Origin: Streptosporangium pseudovulgare
GTDB lineage: Bacteria; Actinomycetota; Actinomycetes; Streptosporangiales; Streptosporangiaceae
Assembly: GCF_014648055.1 (NCBI RefSeq)
Contig: NZ_BMQJ01000021.1
Span: 1-64,000, forward strand
Length of the DNA stretch: 64,000 nucleotides
Reading direction: 5' to 3'
Each line of letters begins with the position of its first letter. Within the stretch, counting starts at the first letter, position 1. Position numbers and translations under genes: made by a program. The notes beneath the pieces are model-generated. The model ran no database searches and had not been told where the DNA came from. It saw only the letters and a program-made list of their open reading frames with translations. Positions 34,479 to 43,031 of this stretch are shown in pieces.

Positions 34479-35485
34479 TCACCGGGCAGAACATCACCAA
34501 GACCTTCAGGCAGCGCGGCGGCGTGCTCGCCGGCCGCGACGTGAGGGCGCTGCGCGGCGTCGACTTCACCATCCCCAAGGGCGGGGCGGTGTCGTTCATC
34601 GGCGAGTCCGGCTGCGGCAAGACGACGCTGGGCCGCATCATCGCCGGGCTGGAGACCTACGACTCCGGCGAGATCACCATCGACGGCACCCCGATGTCGT
34701 CGCTGCGGCCCCGGAAGCGCCAGCCGTACTTCCGGCGGATCCAGATGATCCACCAGGACCCGTACTCGGCGCTCAACCCGACCCGCACCATCCACCAGAC
34801 GCTGGACGCGCCGCTGTCGCTGCGTGCCGGGCAGACCGGACGGCCCCGCTCGTGGGTCGACGAGCGCGCCGAGGAACTGCTGGCGCTGGTCGGGCTGGAC
34901 CCGGGCTACGTGCTGCCGCGCTACCCGCACCAGCTGTCCGGCGGCATGCGCCAGCGCGTGGTCATCGCTCGCGCGCTGACCGTGGACCCGGAGATGCTCG
35001 TCGCCGACGAGGCCGTATCCATGATCGACGTCTCGCTCCGGCTGGGCATCCTCGCGCTGCTGAAGGACCTGCGCGAGCGGCTCGGCGTGAGCGTGCTGTT
35101 CATCACCCACGACGTGGCGACCGCCCGCTACATCGGCGACGACGGCGAGCTCTACGTCATCTACCGCGGGCAGGTCGTCGAGCGGGGGCACGTGGACACG
35201 ATCATCTCCGCGCCCGTCCACCCCTACACCCAGTCGCTGCTGTCGGCGATCCCGGTGCTGCACGGCCTGGAGCGGCCGGGCGAGCAGCCGGTGGTGCCGA
35301 CCGAGGCGCTGGACGAGAGCCACCACGACGCGGGCTGCCTGTTCGCCCGGCGCTGCCCGTTCCGCACCGACCGCTGCGAGAGCGAGCCGCCGGTGCTGGG
35401 CCGGGACGAGGAGTTCCCGCAGGAGCACGCCTGCTTCCATCCTCGGCGCCGCGACGTCGTCGCCACACCGATCGGGCGGGGGTGA
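34475..35485 (+). CDS. Opp-type ABC transporter ATP-binding protein (DppF type) with variant Walker B/D-loop
   Basis: The 336-residue ATPase has Walker A GESGCGKTT, Q-loop MIHQDPYSALNPTRTIH and signature QLSGGMRQRVVIARAL. Walker B reads MLVADEAVSMIDVSLRLGIL instead of DEPTSALD; the catalytic Glu is kept. FITHDVATARYIGDDGELYVIYRG is the form typical of oligosaccharide-type Opp systems and is shared with the product of the gene at 61009. The C-terminus has the Cys-rich CLFARRCPFRTDRC. The GTG start overlaps the upstream stop. Confidence 0.92.
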
Positions 35486-35490
35486 GCGCG

Positions 35491-36579
35491 ATGGTGAGTC
35501 CCGTGGGAGGTGACGGCGCATTCGCCGTGCCCGGCACGTCCGGCGCGCCCGCCCGGGGCCCGGCGGATGTCTCCGGTGCTCCGGGTGCCCGGGGCGGTTC
35601 CACGACTCCGGGCGGTGTCACGGAGGTCTCCGGAATCTCCGAAAGCCCCGGGGCCTCCGGGGCCTCCGGGGACTTCGGCGCCTCCGGAACAGGGATCCGC
35701 GAGGCCGGCCCGGACGACGCGGCGGCGCTCGGCGAGCTGGCCGCGGTCGCGCTCACCCTGGACGCGGCCGAGGCTCCGGACCTGGTGGCGAGCCTGTCCG
35801 CGCCGCCGCCGGGACGCCGCTGGACCGCACTGGTCACCGGCGACCTCACCGGCGTCGTCTTCGCCTCCGTCTCCGGACGCGACCCGTCGGCCGGGCACAT
35901 CGACCTGCTGGCCGTGCACCCCGGCGCGCGGGGCGCCGGGCGGGGCCGCGCGCTGGTCGCCGCGGCCGAGGAGTGGCTGCGCGGGCAGGGGGCGACCGAG
36001 GCCCGCTTCGCGGGCAACCCGCCCTGCTACGCCTGGCCCGGGATCGACGTGCGCTACACCCCGGCGGCGGCCCTCGCCGAGAGGATGGGCTATGAGCGCT
36101 ACGACGTCGCCTGGAACATGACCGCCGGCCTGGCCGCCGACGCCGACCTGTCCACCGACGCCGACGTCGCCCGGCTGGCGGAGTCGGGCGTCGAGCTCCG
36201 CGAGGTCCGCGCGGCCGGCCCCGGCGACCGCGCGGAGCTCGACGCGCTGCTCGCCTTCGTCCGTGAGCACTGGAACGACAACTGGGCGTGGGAGGCCGAG
36301 CACGCCGGCGGCTGCCACTACGCCGTGCGCGGCTCGGAGATCATCGGCTTCGCCGCCTGGGGCGCCAGGCCCGCCTGGTTCGGCCCGATGGGCACCGCCC
36401 CGGCCGCGCGTGGGCTGGGCGTCGGCCGGGTGCTGCTGCGCCGCTGCCTGGCCGAGCAGCGGGCGGCGGGTCAGGAGAGCGCGCAGATCGGCTGGGTGGG
36501 ACCGCTGGGGTTCTACTCCCGGGCGGCGGGCGCGCGCGCCGAGCGGGTCTTCTGGCTCTACCGCCGCTCCCTGCGGTGA
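35491..36579 (+). CDS. Tandem-GNAT N-acetyltransferase
   Basis: The 362-residue protein has about 65 N-terminal low-complexity residues (Gly/Ala/Ser/Pro), then two GNAT domains. The first has acetyl-CoA motif ARGAGRGRAL (about residue 150) and the second ARGLGVGRVL (about 307) after FGPMGTAPA. The two-domain layout resembles the protein encoded at 54949, and both are attached to Opp operons. In Bacillus a GNAT gene (ybbJ) lies beside murQ, so a role in amino-sugar or muropeptide acetylation is possible. The ATG at 35491 is used; a GTG at 35482 overlaps the ATPase stop and is an alternative. Confidence 0.82.
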   Translation: MVSPVGGDGAFAVPGTSGAPARGPADVSGAPGARGGSTTPGGVTEVSGISESPGASGASGDFGASGTGIREAGPDDAAALGELAAVALTLDAAEAPDLVASLSAPPPGRRWTALVTGDLTGVVFASVSGRDPSAGHIDLLAVHPGARGAGRGRALVAAAEEWLRGQGATEARFAGNPPCYAWPGIDVRYTPAAALAERMGYERYDVAWNMTAGLAADADLSTDADVARLAESGVELREVRAAGPGDRAELDALLAFVREHWNDNWAWEAEHAGGCHYAVRGSEIIGFAAWGARPAWFGPMGTAPAARGLGVGRVLLRRCLAEQRAAGQESAQIGWVGPLGFYSRAAGARAERVFWLYRRSLR

Positions 36580-36750
36580 CGGACGGATGTCAACTGCCCG
36601 GACACCGGTGGCCCGCACATCGGCACGCCGAGGGGCGCCGGTCCGGGCCGCGGAGGGCGACGGGCCGGCGGGCCACCGGTCGGCGGGTCACGGGCCGGCG
36701 GGACCGGTGACCCACCGGCCCGCCGAATCCGCAGAACCCCTGGAATCCGC

Positions 36751-36777
36751 GGTCCGCGGGCCGGTGACCCGCGGACC
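36751..36777. terminator. Bidirectional terminator between the GNAT gene and namZ
   Basis: GGTCCGCGGG (36751-36760) and CCCGCGGACC (36768-36777) form a perfect 10-bp stem with a 7-nt loop. The rest of the 205-nt convergent gap contains further GGGTCAC/GTGACCC-type inverted repeats. Confidence 0.7.
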
Positions 36778-36784
36778 CGCGGGA

Positions 36785-37987
36785 TCAGCGGTAGAGGAGC
36801 GGGTCGCCGCCCGTCCAGGCCTCCGGGTGGCACGGCGGCGGGCACAGCCCGCGCGGGTCGTCCCCGGCGTCCAGGACGCGGCGCAGCGAGTCCGACCCCC
36901 ACAGCAGGTCGGCGAAGTACGGCCGGGCGTTCTCCCCGGCCGGTCCGGCGTTCCCCTCGCCCTGCCCGGTCTCCTCGCCCGGTCCGGCGTCACCGCGCCG
37001 CCAGGCGAACTCCTCCGGGTGCAGCGAGCGCGCCAGGTGCAGCATCGCGACCCCCGTCAGCACCGGCCGGAACGCTCCGGCGTCGTGCACGTGGAGCTGC
37101 GCGCCCCGCACCGCCACACCCGCGTGCTTGCGGAAGGCCGGGGTGAACCACGCGTCGCGGAACCGTACCCCCGGCAGGTCCAGGGCGTTCAGCCCGGCGG
37201 CGAACCGCTCGTCGAGGTAGGGCGCGCCGACCAGTTCGAAGGGGCGGGTCGTGCCGCGGCCCTCCGACAGGTTCGTGCCCTCGAACAGACCGGTGCCGGG
37301 ATAGACCAGCGCGGTGTCCGGGGTCGGCATGTTCGCCGAGGGCATCACCCAGGGCAGGCCGGTGGCCGCGTGCGGCATGTCGCGCCGCCACCCTTCGGCC
37401 GCGACGACCAGCAGGTCCGCGCCGATGGAACGGTTGACGTGCCGTGCCAGCTCGCCCGCGGTCAGCCCGTGCCGCAGCGGGATCGCCGCGCGCCCCACGA
37501 AGCTGGCGAAGGCGGGGTCGAGGAGCGGCCCCTCCGCGACGGTCCCGCCGAGCGGGTTGGGCCGGTCCAGTACGGCGAAGCGCACCCCGAGCCGGGCGGC
37601 GGAGGCCATGAGGTCGTACATCGTCCAGACGTAGGTGTAGAACCGCGTCCCGATGTCGGCGATGTCGAAGACGAGGGTGTCGATCTTCGCCGCCTCCACC
37701 AGCCCGTCCAGGGCGGCGCCGTCGGCGCCGTAGGTGTCGAGGACCGGCAGGCCGGTGGCCGGGTCGGTGCCCGCCGCCTCGCCGTGACCGTCCTGGGCGG
37801 CGCCGCGCACCCCGTGCTCCGGGCTGAACAGCGCGGTCACCGGCACGCCCGCCGACAGCAGGGCGGTCACACCCGGGGTGAGGTCGGGCAGCACCCCGGT
37901 GGGGTTGGTGACGAGGCCGATCCGCCCGCCGCCGAGGAGGCCGGGGTCGTGAACAACTCGTTCGATTCCGGTCCGCACGAGTGACAT
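36785..37987 (-). CDS. namZ: Exo-beta-N-acetylmuramidase NamZ (DUF1343 family)
   Basis: The 400-residue protein shows the DUF1343 pattern: RTGIERVV...GRIGLVTNPTGV, LFSPEHGVRG (Glu57-His58 region, conserved in the family), DIADIGTRFYTYVWTMYDLM, LDRPNPLGG and LFEGTNLSEGRGTTRPFELVGAPY. In Bacillus NamZ removes non-reducing-end MurNAc from peptidoglycan fragments. No signal peptide is visible from either candidate start (ATG 37987 or 37999), so it probably acts in the cytosol on imported fragments. A Gly/Glu-rich insert lies near residue 345. It is divergent from murQ, with the murQ -35 box overlapping its start codon. Confidence 0.88.
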   Translation of the reverse strand: MSLVRTGIERVVHDPGLLGGGRIGLVTNPTGVLPDLTPGVTALLSAGVPVTALFSPEHGVRGAAQDGHGEAAGTDPATGLPVLDTYGADGAALDGLVEAAKIDTLVFDIADIGTRFYTYVWTMYDLMASAARLGVRFAVLDRPNPLGGTVAEGPLLDPAFASFVGRAAIPLRHGLTAGELARHVNRSIGADLLVVAAEGWRRDMPHAATGLPWVMPSANMPTPDTALVYPGTGLFEGTNLSEGRGTTRPFELVGAPYLDERFAAGLNALDLPGVRFRDAWFTPAFRKHAGVAVRGAQLHVHDAGAFRPVLTGVAMLHLARSLHPEEFAWRRGDAGPGEETGQGEGNAGPAGENARPYFADLLWGSDSLRRVLDAGDDPRGLCPPPCHPEAWTGGDPLLYR

Positions 37988-38009
37988 CGCTCCATTCATA
38001 GAAGATAAT
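37981..38009 (+). promoter_or_regulatory. Promoter of murQ
   Basis: GTGACA (37981-37986), a 17-bp spacer and GATAAT (38004-38009) each match the sigma-70 consensus at five of six positions. The -35 box overlaps the namZ start region, so the two divergent genes share a compact control region. Confidence 0.6.
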
Positions 38010-38054
38010 TTGCAGAATAGAAGACTCTGGTGAAAATTAGCGACATGGGGCGTC

Positions 38055-38999
38055 ATGATTGATCCACTCGCCGACCTGTCCACCGAGCAGAGCGATCCGC
38101 GCTACGGCCAGATCGACAGGCTCTCGACCGAGCAGGTGGCCAGGCTGATGAACGCGGCCGACGCCACGGTGCCCGCCGCCGTGGCCACCGCCATACCGGC
38201 GATCTCGGCCGCCATCGACGCCGTCGCCGACCGGATGCGGCGGGGCGGACGTCTGATCTACGTGGGCGCGGGAACCTCCGGCCGGCTGGCCGTGCTGGAC
38301 GCCTCCGAGTGCCCGCCGACCTTCGGCACCGACCCCGAGGTGGTGCAGGGCGTCATCGCCGGGGGCGAGCCCGCGCTGACCCGTTCGGTCGAGGGCGCCG
38401 AGGACGACGACGCCGCCGGCGTCGCCGCCATCACCCGCCTGGAGGTGGGCCCGCTCGACTCGGTGATGGGCGTCTCCGCCAGCGGCCGGGCGCCGTTCGT
38501 CATCGGCGCGCTCGGCGAGGCGGAACGCCGCGGCGCGCTGACCGTCGGCCTGTCGTGCAACTCCGCCACACCCCTGTCCGCGGCCGCCGCGCACCCGATC
38601 GAGGTCGTCGTCGGCCCGGAGGTGGTGACCGGCTCGACCCGTCTCAAGGCCGGGACCGCGCAGAAGCTGGTCCTGAACATGGTGTCCACCATCACCATGG
38701 TCAAACTGGGCCGCACCTACGGGAACACCATGATCGAGGTGTCGGCGATGAACTCCAAGCTGGAGGGCCGGGCCACCCGCATGGTCTCCGGCCTCACCGG
38801 CGCCGACCTCACCGCGGCCCGCGCCGCGCTGGAGGAGGCGGAGTGGAACGTCAAGGTCGCGGTGCTGGTGGTCGAGCACGGGATCGGCGCCGGCGCGGCC
38901 CGGGACCTGCTCGCCGCGCACGGTGACCGGCTGGAGGACGCCCGGGCGGACGGCGCGGCGGTGGGGGAACGGGCCACCGAGGACGTGCGGCATGCCTGA
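38055..38999 (+). CDS. murQ: N-acetylmuramic acid 6-phosphate etherase MurQ
   Basis: The 314-residue cytosolic SIS-domain enzyme cleaves the lactyl ether of MurNAc-6-phosphate to GlcNAc-6-phosphate and D-lactate. The signature VGAGTSGRLAVLDASECPPTFG covers residues 70-91 in parts, with Glu85 as the conserved acid; GVSASGRAPF and STRLKAGTAQKLVLNM are further hallmarks. Full length for the family. It overlaps the following serine hydrolase by 8 nt, so the two are co-translated. Its substrate requires a MurNAc kinase or PTS, and none is present in the window. Confidence 0.96.
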   Translation: MIDPLADLSTEQSDPRYGQIDRLSTEQVARLMNAADATVPAAVATAIPAISAAIDAVADRMRRGGRLIYVGAGTSGRLAVLDASECPPTFGTDPEVVQGVIAGGEPALTRSVEGAEDDDAAGVAAITRLEVGPLDSVMGVSASGRAPFVIGALGEAERRGALTVGLSCNSATPLSAAAAHPIEVVVGPEVVTGSTRLKAGTAQKLVLNMVSTITMVKLGRTYGNTMIEVSAMNSKLEGRATRMVSGLTGADLTAARAALEEAEWNVKVAVLVVEHGIGAGAARDLLAAHGDRLEDARADGAAVGERATEDVRHA

Positions 39000-40077
39000 C
39001 CGGCTCGGCGGCATCCTGGCGGCGGCCGTACCGGACGCCTGCTCGGCGGCGGTCGCCGTGATCGCCGTCGGCGGTGACGTGGTCGCCGCCGCGGCGGCCG
39101 GGGAACTGGTCCGCTACGCCGACGTCTCCGGGAAGCTCATCGACGACCGGCCGCCCGCCCGCCGCGACTCGATCTTCGACCTGGCGTCCGTCAGCAAGCT
39201 CTTCACCACGGCCGTCATCCTGTCGCTCGCCGAGGACGGCCTGCTCGGCCTGGACGAGCCGGTCGCCGCCCGGCTGCCCGGCGCGCGCGCCGGCGTCACC
39301 ATGCGCCACCTGCTCACCCACACCGCAGGACTGCCGCCCAGCCGCGCCCCCGGCCACGAGGCCGCCGGCACCGGCGACGGCTCCCGCGCTGCGCACCTTG
39401 CGCATCTCGCGCACGTCCTGGCCACGCCGCCCGCGGGCCCGCTCGGCGGCGGCTACGTCTACTCCGACGTAGGAATGATCACCGCGGGCCGGGTGGCGGA
39501 GATCGCCGGGGGAGCGCCCCTGGACGAGTTGCTGCGTGCCCGGGTCACCGGTCCGCTCGGCCTGGCCGACACCGGCTACCGGCCCGCGGCGGAACTGCGC
39601 CACCGGATCGCCGCCACCGAGGACCAGCCCGAGCGGCCCGGATCCGGGTGCGTGCGCGGCGAGGTCCACGACGAGACCGCCTACGACCTGGGCGGCGTCG
39701 CCGGGCACGCCGGGATCTTCGCCACCGCCGACGACGTGCTGCGGTTCGCCGAGGCCCTGCGCACCGGCGGCGCCCCGATCCTGCGGCCGGAGTCGGTCGC
39801 CGAGATGACCCGCGACCAGGGAGTGCGCGGCGCGGCCTTCCGCCACGGGCTCGGGGTGCGCATCGGCGACCCCGCCATCGTCGGCCCGCTCACCGACGCC
39901 TACGGCCACTCCGGCTTCACCGGCACGTCGGTGGTGGTGGACCCCGGCCGGGCGCTGACGGCCGTCCTGCTGACCAACAACGTCCACCCGCTGCGGGGCC
40001 GCGCGGGCATCCGCGACCTGCGCCACGCCGTCGCCGCCGAGGCGCTGCGCCTGTCGGCGGCCGGTGGGCGCGGGTAG
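38992..40077 (+). CDS. Serine hydrolase of the class C beta-lactamase fold, YbbE/AmiE-like
   Basis: The 361-residue protein has the S-x-x-K nucleophile motif at Ser66-Lys69 (LASVSKLFTT), Y-S-D near residue 160 and the third motif HSGFTGT near 306. GEVHDETAYDLGGVAGHAGIFATADD is characteristic of the YbbE group; B. subtilis YbbE is AmiE, the N-acetylmuramoyl-L-alanine amidase of the muropeptide-rescue pathway. No signal peptide is seen, which fits a cytosolic role on imported muropeptides. The 8-nt overlap with murQ strengthens the link. A D,D-peptidase or esterase activity remains possible. Confidence 0.85.
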   Translation: MPDRLGGILAAAVPDACSAAVAVIAVGGDVVAAAAAGELVRYADVSGKLIDDRPPARRDSIFDLASVSKLFTTAVILSLAEDGLLGLDEPVAARLPGARAGVTMRHLLTHTAGLPPSRAPGHEAAGTGDGSRAAHLAHLAHVLATPPAGPLGGGYVYSDVGMITAGRVAEIAGGAPLDELLRARVTGPLGLADTGYRPAAELRHRIAATEDQPERPGSGCVRGEVHDETAYDLGGVAGHAGIFATADDVLRFAEALRTGGAPILRPESVAEMTRDQGVRGAAFRHGLGVRIGDPAIVGPLTDAYGHSGFTGTSVVVDPGRALTAVLLTNNVHPLRGRAGIRDLRHAVAAEALRLSAAGGRG

Positions 40078-40093
40078 GTGCGATCATGGCGGG

Positions 40094-40879
40094 ATGACCG
40101 AGAACCCCCTCAGTGATCCCTCCGGAGCCGATGACCCCTCCGGCCGCCCCGGGAAGCCGAGCCGCCGGGAGATCTCCGACGCCGTCGGCGGCGCCGGCTG
40201 GCGCTACATCCTCGGCGCGCTCCGCACGTCGGTGCCCGTGCCGTCGCTGGCGCGCGGGACCGACGTCGCCGCCCGGGCCGCCGCCGCGGCCGGTGACCGG
40301 GCCGACGGGAGCCTCTGGATGGACGTGCGCGGCGACAGGGTGGTCCTCACGCTCCAGTCGCTCGCGACGGCCGGGGTGACACCGCGGGAGATCGAGCTCG
40401 CCCACCGGATCTCCGCCGCCGTGGGCGAGCTGGGCCTGCGCACAGGCCCGGAGGTCGCCGACCGGGAGTCCCTGCCGGGCGACGCCACCGGCCAGGAGGC
40501 CGCCGGCAGGGAAGCCCGATCGGACCAGATCCTCGAGATCGCCATCGACGCGCTCGACATCGCCGCGGTCCGCCCGTTCTGGAAGGCCGTCATGGGCTAC
40601 ACCGACGAGGCCGGCGCGACCGGCCCCGAGGACCCGCTCGTCGATCCGGTGGGCCAGGGCCCGGCGATCTGGTTCCAGCAGATGGACGCCCCGCGACCCC
40701 AGCGCAACCGGATCCACTTCGACGTCTCCGTCCCCCACGACGAGGCGCCGCACCGCATCCGGGCCGCGCTGGCCGCCGGGGGAGTGCTGGTGTCCGACTC
40801 CCGGGCGCCCGCCTTCTGGGTCCTGGCCGACGCCGAGGGCAACGAGGCGTGCGTGACGACCTGGCAGGGCCGCGACTGA
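40094..40879 (+). CDS. Pterin-4a-carbinolamine-dehydratase-like / VOC domain fusion protein
   Basis: The 261-residue protein has two parts. Residues about 20-130 resemble pterin carbinolamine dehydratase (ISDAVGGAGWRYILGALRTSV...VVLTLQSLATAGVTPREIELAHRISAAVGELGL), but the usual H-(H/N)-P catalytic motif is not evident. Residues about 145-258 form a VOC/glyoxalase-like fold (ILEIAIDALDIAAVRPFWKAVMGY, IHFDVSVPHDEA, WVLADAEGNEACV). The family is seen in actinobacteria without an established reaction. The ATG at 40094 follows the murQ unit by 16 nt on the same strand; co-transcription is possible, a functional link is not implied. Confidence 0.75.
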   Translation: MTENPLSDPSGADDPSGRPGKPSRREISDAVGGAGWRYILGALRTSVPVPSLARGTDVAARAAAAAGDRADGSLWMDVRGDRVVLTLQSLATAGVTPREIELAHRISAAVGELGLRTGPEVADRESLPGDATGQEAAGREARSDQILEIAIDALDIAAVRPFWKAVMGYTDEAGATGPEDPLVDPVGQGPAIWFQQMDAPRPQRNRIHFDVSVPHDEAPHRIRAALAAGGVLVSDSRAPAFWVLADAEGNEACVTTWQGRD

Positions 40880-41027
40880 CCCGCCGTCCCCCCGGGCCCG
40901 TACGGAGGATCGGAAAATTCTCCGGATTTCCTCCGGCGGGCGTGTCAAGAGAGCGGCTCCGGCTCCGACTCACGGGTGTACCGGCCGGACCGGGCGGGAC
41001 CGCGACACATGACCTTGGAGCGACGAC

Positions 41028-42008
41028 ATGAAGAACGTGAAGACGGGCATTCTGCCGGTGCCGGGTGCGAACCTCTACTACGAGGTCCGCGGCTCCGGCC
41101 CCGTCCTGCTGCTGATCTGCGGCGGTATCTATGACGCCGCCGGATACGCGGGCCTGGCCGACCGGCTCGCCGACCGGTACACGGTGGTCACCTACGACCG
41201 GCGCGGCAACTCGCGCAGCCCCCTCGACGGGCCGCCGGAGCCGCAGAGCATCGCCGTCCACGCCGACGACGCCCACCGCCTGCTGACGGCCGTGGGCGTC
41301 ACCGAGGACGAGCCGGCCTGCGTCTTCGGCAACAGCTCCGGCGCGGTGATCGGCCTGGAGCTGGCCGCCCGCCACCCCGGGCGGGTCCGCGCGATGGTCG
41401 CCCACGAGCCGCCCGTCTTCGAGCTGCTGCCCGACCGCGACCACTGGCGCGCCGTCGCCCGGGACGTGGCGGACGCCTTCCGCGAGGGAGGCGCCGGGCA
41501 GGCGATGGGGGTCTTCGCCGCGGGGATGGGCATGGGCGGCGGCGACGACCACGGCGAAGACGCCGGGCACGGGGACGCAGGGCACGAGGACGCAGGGCAC
41601 GGGGACGCAGGGCGCGGGGACGGCGGCGCGCAGGCGGCTCCCGGCGCGGACGGGGAGGGTGCGGCCGGGCCGGGACACGGCGACGCCGCCCCCGCGCCGC
41701 AGGGGGAGCCGGACCCCGAGACCGCCGAGATCATGGCCCGCACGGCGGCGAACATGGAGTTCTTCATCGGCTACGAGGTCCCGCCGTTCTCCGGCCACAC
41801 CCCCGACCTCGACGCGCTCCGGGCGTCCGGGGTTCGGGTGGTGACGGCGGTGGGGGAGACGTCGGAGGGCGAGCCGCCGCACCGGGCGGCCCTCGCCCTG
41901 GCCGAGCGGCTGGACGGGCGGCCCGAGGTGTTCCCCGGCGACCACGGGGGCTTCGGCGCCGAGGCCGAGGCGTTCGCCGCCCGGCTGCGCGAGGTGCTTG
42001 CGGCCTGA
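41028..42008 (+). CDS. Alpha/beta hydrolase with a His/Asp/Gly-rich repeat insert
   Basis: The 326-residue alpha/beta hydrolase has nucleophile Ser103 in GNSSG, an oxyanion region around LLLICGG and a C-terminal His in PGDHGGF. Between about residues 165 and 235, where the lid domain normally sits, lies an acidic, His-rich low-complexity insert with AGHGD-type repeats encoded by a 15-bp tandem repeat. GGAG precedes the ATG. Substrate unknown; the family includes esterases, lactonases and peroxidases. It is monocistronic and followed by a terminator. Confidence 0.85.
   Translation: MKNVKTGILPVPGANLYYEVRGSGPVLLLICGGIYDAAGYAGLADRLADRYTVVTYDRRGNSRSPLDGPPEPQSIAVHADDAHRLLTAVGVTEDEPACVFGNSSGAVIGLELAARHPGRVRAMVAHEPPVFELLPDRDHWRAVARDVADAFREGGAGQAMGVFAAGMGMGGGDDHGEDAGHGDAGHEDAGHGDAGRGDGGAQAAPGADGEGAAGPGHGDAAPAPQGEPDPETAEIMARTAANMEFFIGYEVPPFSGHTPDLDALRASGVRVVTAVGETSEGEPPHRAALALAERLDGRPEVFPGDHGGFGAEAEAFAARLREVLAA
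41565..41624 (+). repeat. 15-bp tandem repeat inside the alpha/beta hydrolase gene
   Basis: GGGCACGGGGACGCA at 41565-41579, GGGCACGAGGACGCA at 41580-41594, the first form again at 41595-41609 and a diverged copy at 41610-41624. It encodes GH(G/E)DA units. Confidence 0.85.
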
Positions 42009-42084
42009 CGGCGATCCCTCCGGGCACGGGCGCCACCGGCCCGGGGCGGGCACCCGTCCGGAGCGTCCCCGCCGGCCGGTGACG

Positions 42085-42105
42085 CGGGCGGGACGCCCCC
42101 GCCCG
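42085..42105. terminator. Hairpin between the two convergent alpha/beta hydrolase genes
   Basis: CGGGCGGG (42085-42092) and CCCGCCCG (42098-42105) pair perfectly around a 5-nt loop in the 153-nt convergent gap. Confidence 0.55.
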
Positions 42106-42161
42106 GTGGCCGGACCCGGGACGGTGAGACCTCCGGACCGATGACCCGCCCGGTGCGGACC

Positions 42162-43031
42162 TCAGACCGGCCGCGTGCCGAGGAAGCGGCGCAGCTCGGC
42201 GGCCAGCTCGGCCGGGGCCTCCTCGGCCATGTGGTGGCCCGAGTCGATCGAGGCGCCGCGGACGTCATCGGCCCAGCCGCGCCAGATCGCCGACGGGTCG
42301 CCGTAGAGGTCCTCCATGTCGTCCCGCTCGGACCACAGGAACAGGACCGGGCAGGTGATCCTGCGGCCCGCCCGGCGGTCGGCGTCGTCGGCGGCCCGGT
42401 CGACGCCGAGCCCCGCGCGGTAGTCCTCGCACATCGCGTGGACGGTGGCCGGATCGTGGATCGCCCGCCGGTAGTCCTCGTACGCCTCGGCGCCCATCTG
42501 CTCCGGCGTCGCCCGGTACCAGGCGTCGGGGTCGGCGCTGATCACCCGCTCGGCGGGCTTGTCGGTCTGCCCGAGGAAGAACCAGTGCCACCACGCGGCG
42601 GCGAACCGGGCGTCGGCCCGGTCGAGCGCCTCGCCGATCGGCACCGCGTCCATCACGACGAGGCGGGTGGCGGCGTCCGGGTGGTCCATCGCCACCCGCT
42701 GCGCCACGTAGGCGCCCCGGTCGTGGCCGGCGACGGCGAACCGCTCGTGGCCGAGCGCGCGCATCAGCGCCACGCAGTCGCGGGCCATCGCCCGCTTGGA
42801 GTAGGGCTCGTGATCGGGGGTGGTCGGCGGTTTCGACGAGCGGCCGTAGCCGCGCAGGTCCGGGCAGACCACGGTGAAGCCGTCCGCGAGCAGCGGCGCG
42901 ACCCGGTGCCAGGTCGCGTGGGTGCGGGGGTGGCCGTGCAGGAGCAGCAGCGGCGGCCCGGAGCCGCCGTGCCGGACGAACAGCTCCGCCTCACCGGTGT
43001 CGACCCGTTCCTCGGCGAACCCCTCGAACAT
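42162..43031 (-). CDS. Alpha/beta hydrolase of the haloacetate dehalogenase group
   Basis: The 289-residue protein aligns with fluoroacetate dehalogenase by landmark: HGHP oxyanion segment, nucleophile Asp104 in AGHDRG followed by Arg105, Asp128, and His149-Trp150 (WWHWFFLGQ), then the catalytic His in SGHHMAEEAP. The second carboxylate-binding Arg of that enzyme (position 108) is Tyr here, so substrate scope may differ; epoxide hydrolases share the scaffold. The ATG at 43031 has GGAGGGA about 9 nt upstream. It is probably cytosolic and monocistronic. Confidence 0.82.
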   Translation of the reverse strand: MFEGFAEERVDTGEAELFVRHGGSGPPLLLLHGHPRTHATWHRVAPLLADGFTVVCPDLRGYGRSSKPPTTPDHEPYSKRAMARDCVALMRALGHERFAVAGHDRGAYVAQRVAMDHPDAATRLVVMDAVPIGEALDRADARFAAAWWHWFFLGQTDKPAERVISADPDAWYRATPEQMGAEAYEDYRRAIHDPATVHAMCEDYRAGLGVDRAADDADRRAGRRITCPVLFLWSERDDMEDLYGDPSAIWRGWADDVRGASIDSGHHMAEEAPAELAAELRRFLGTRPV

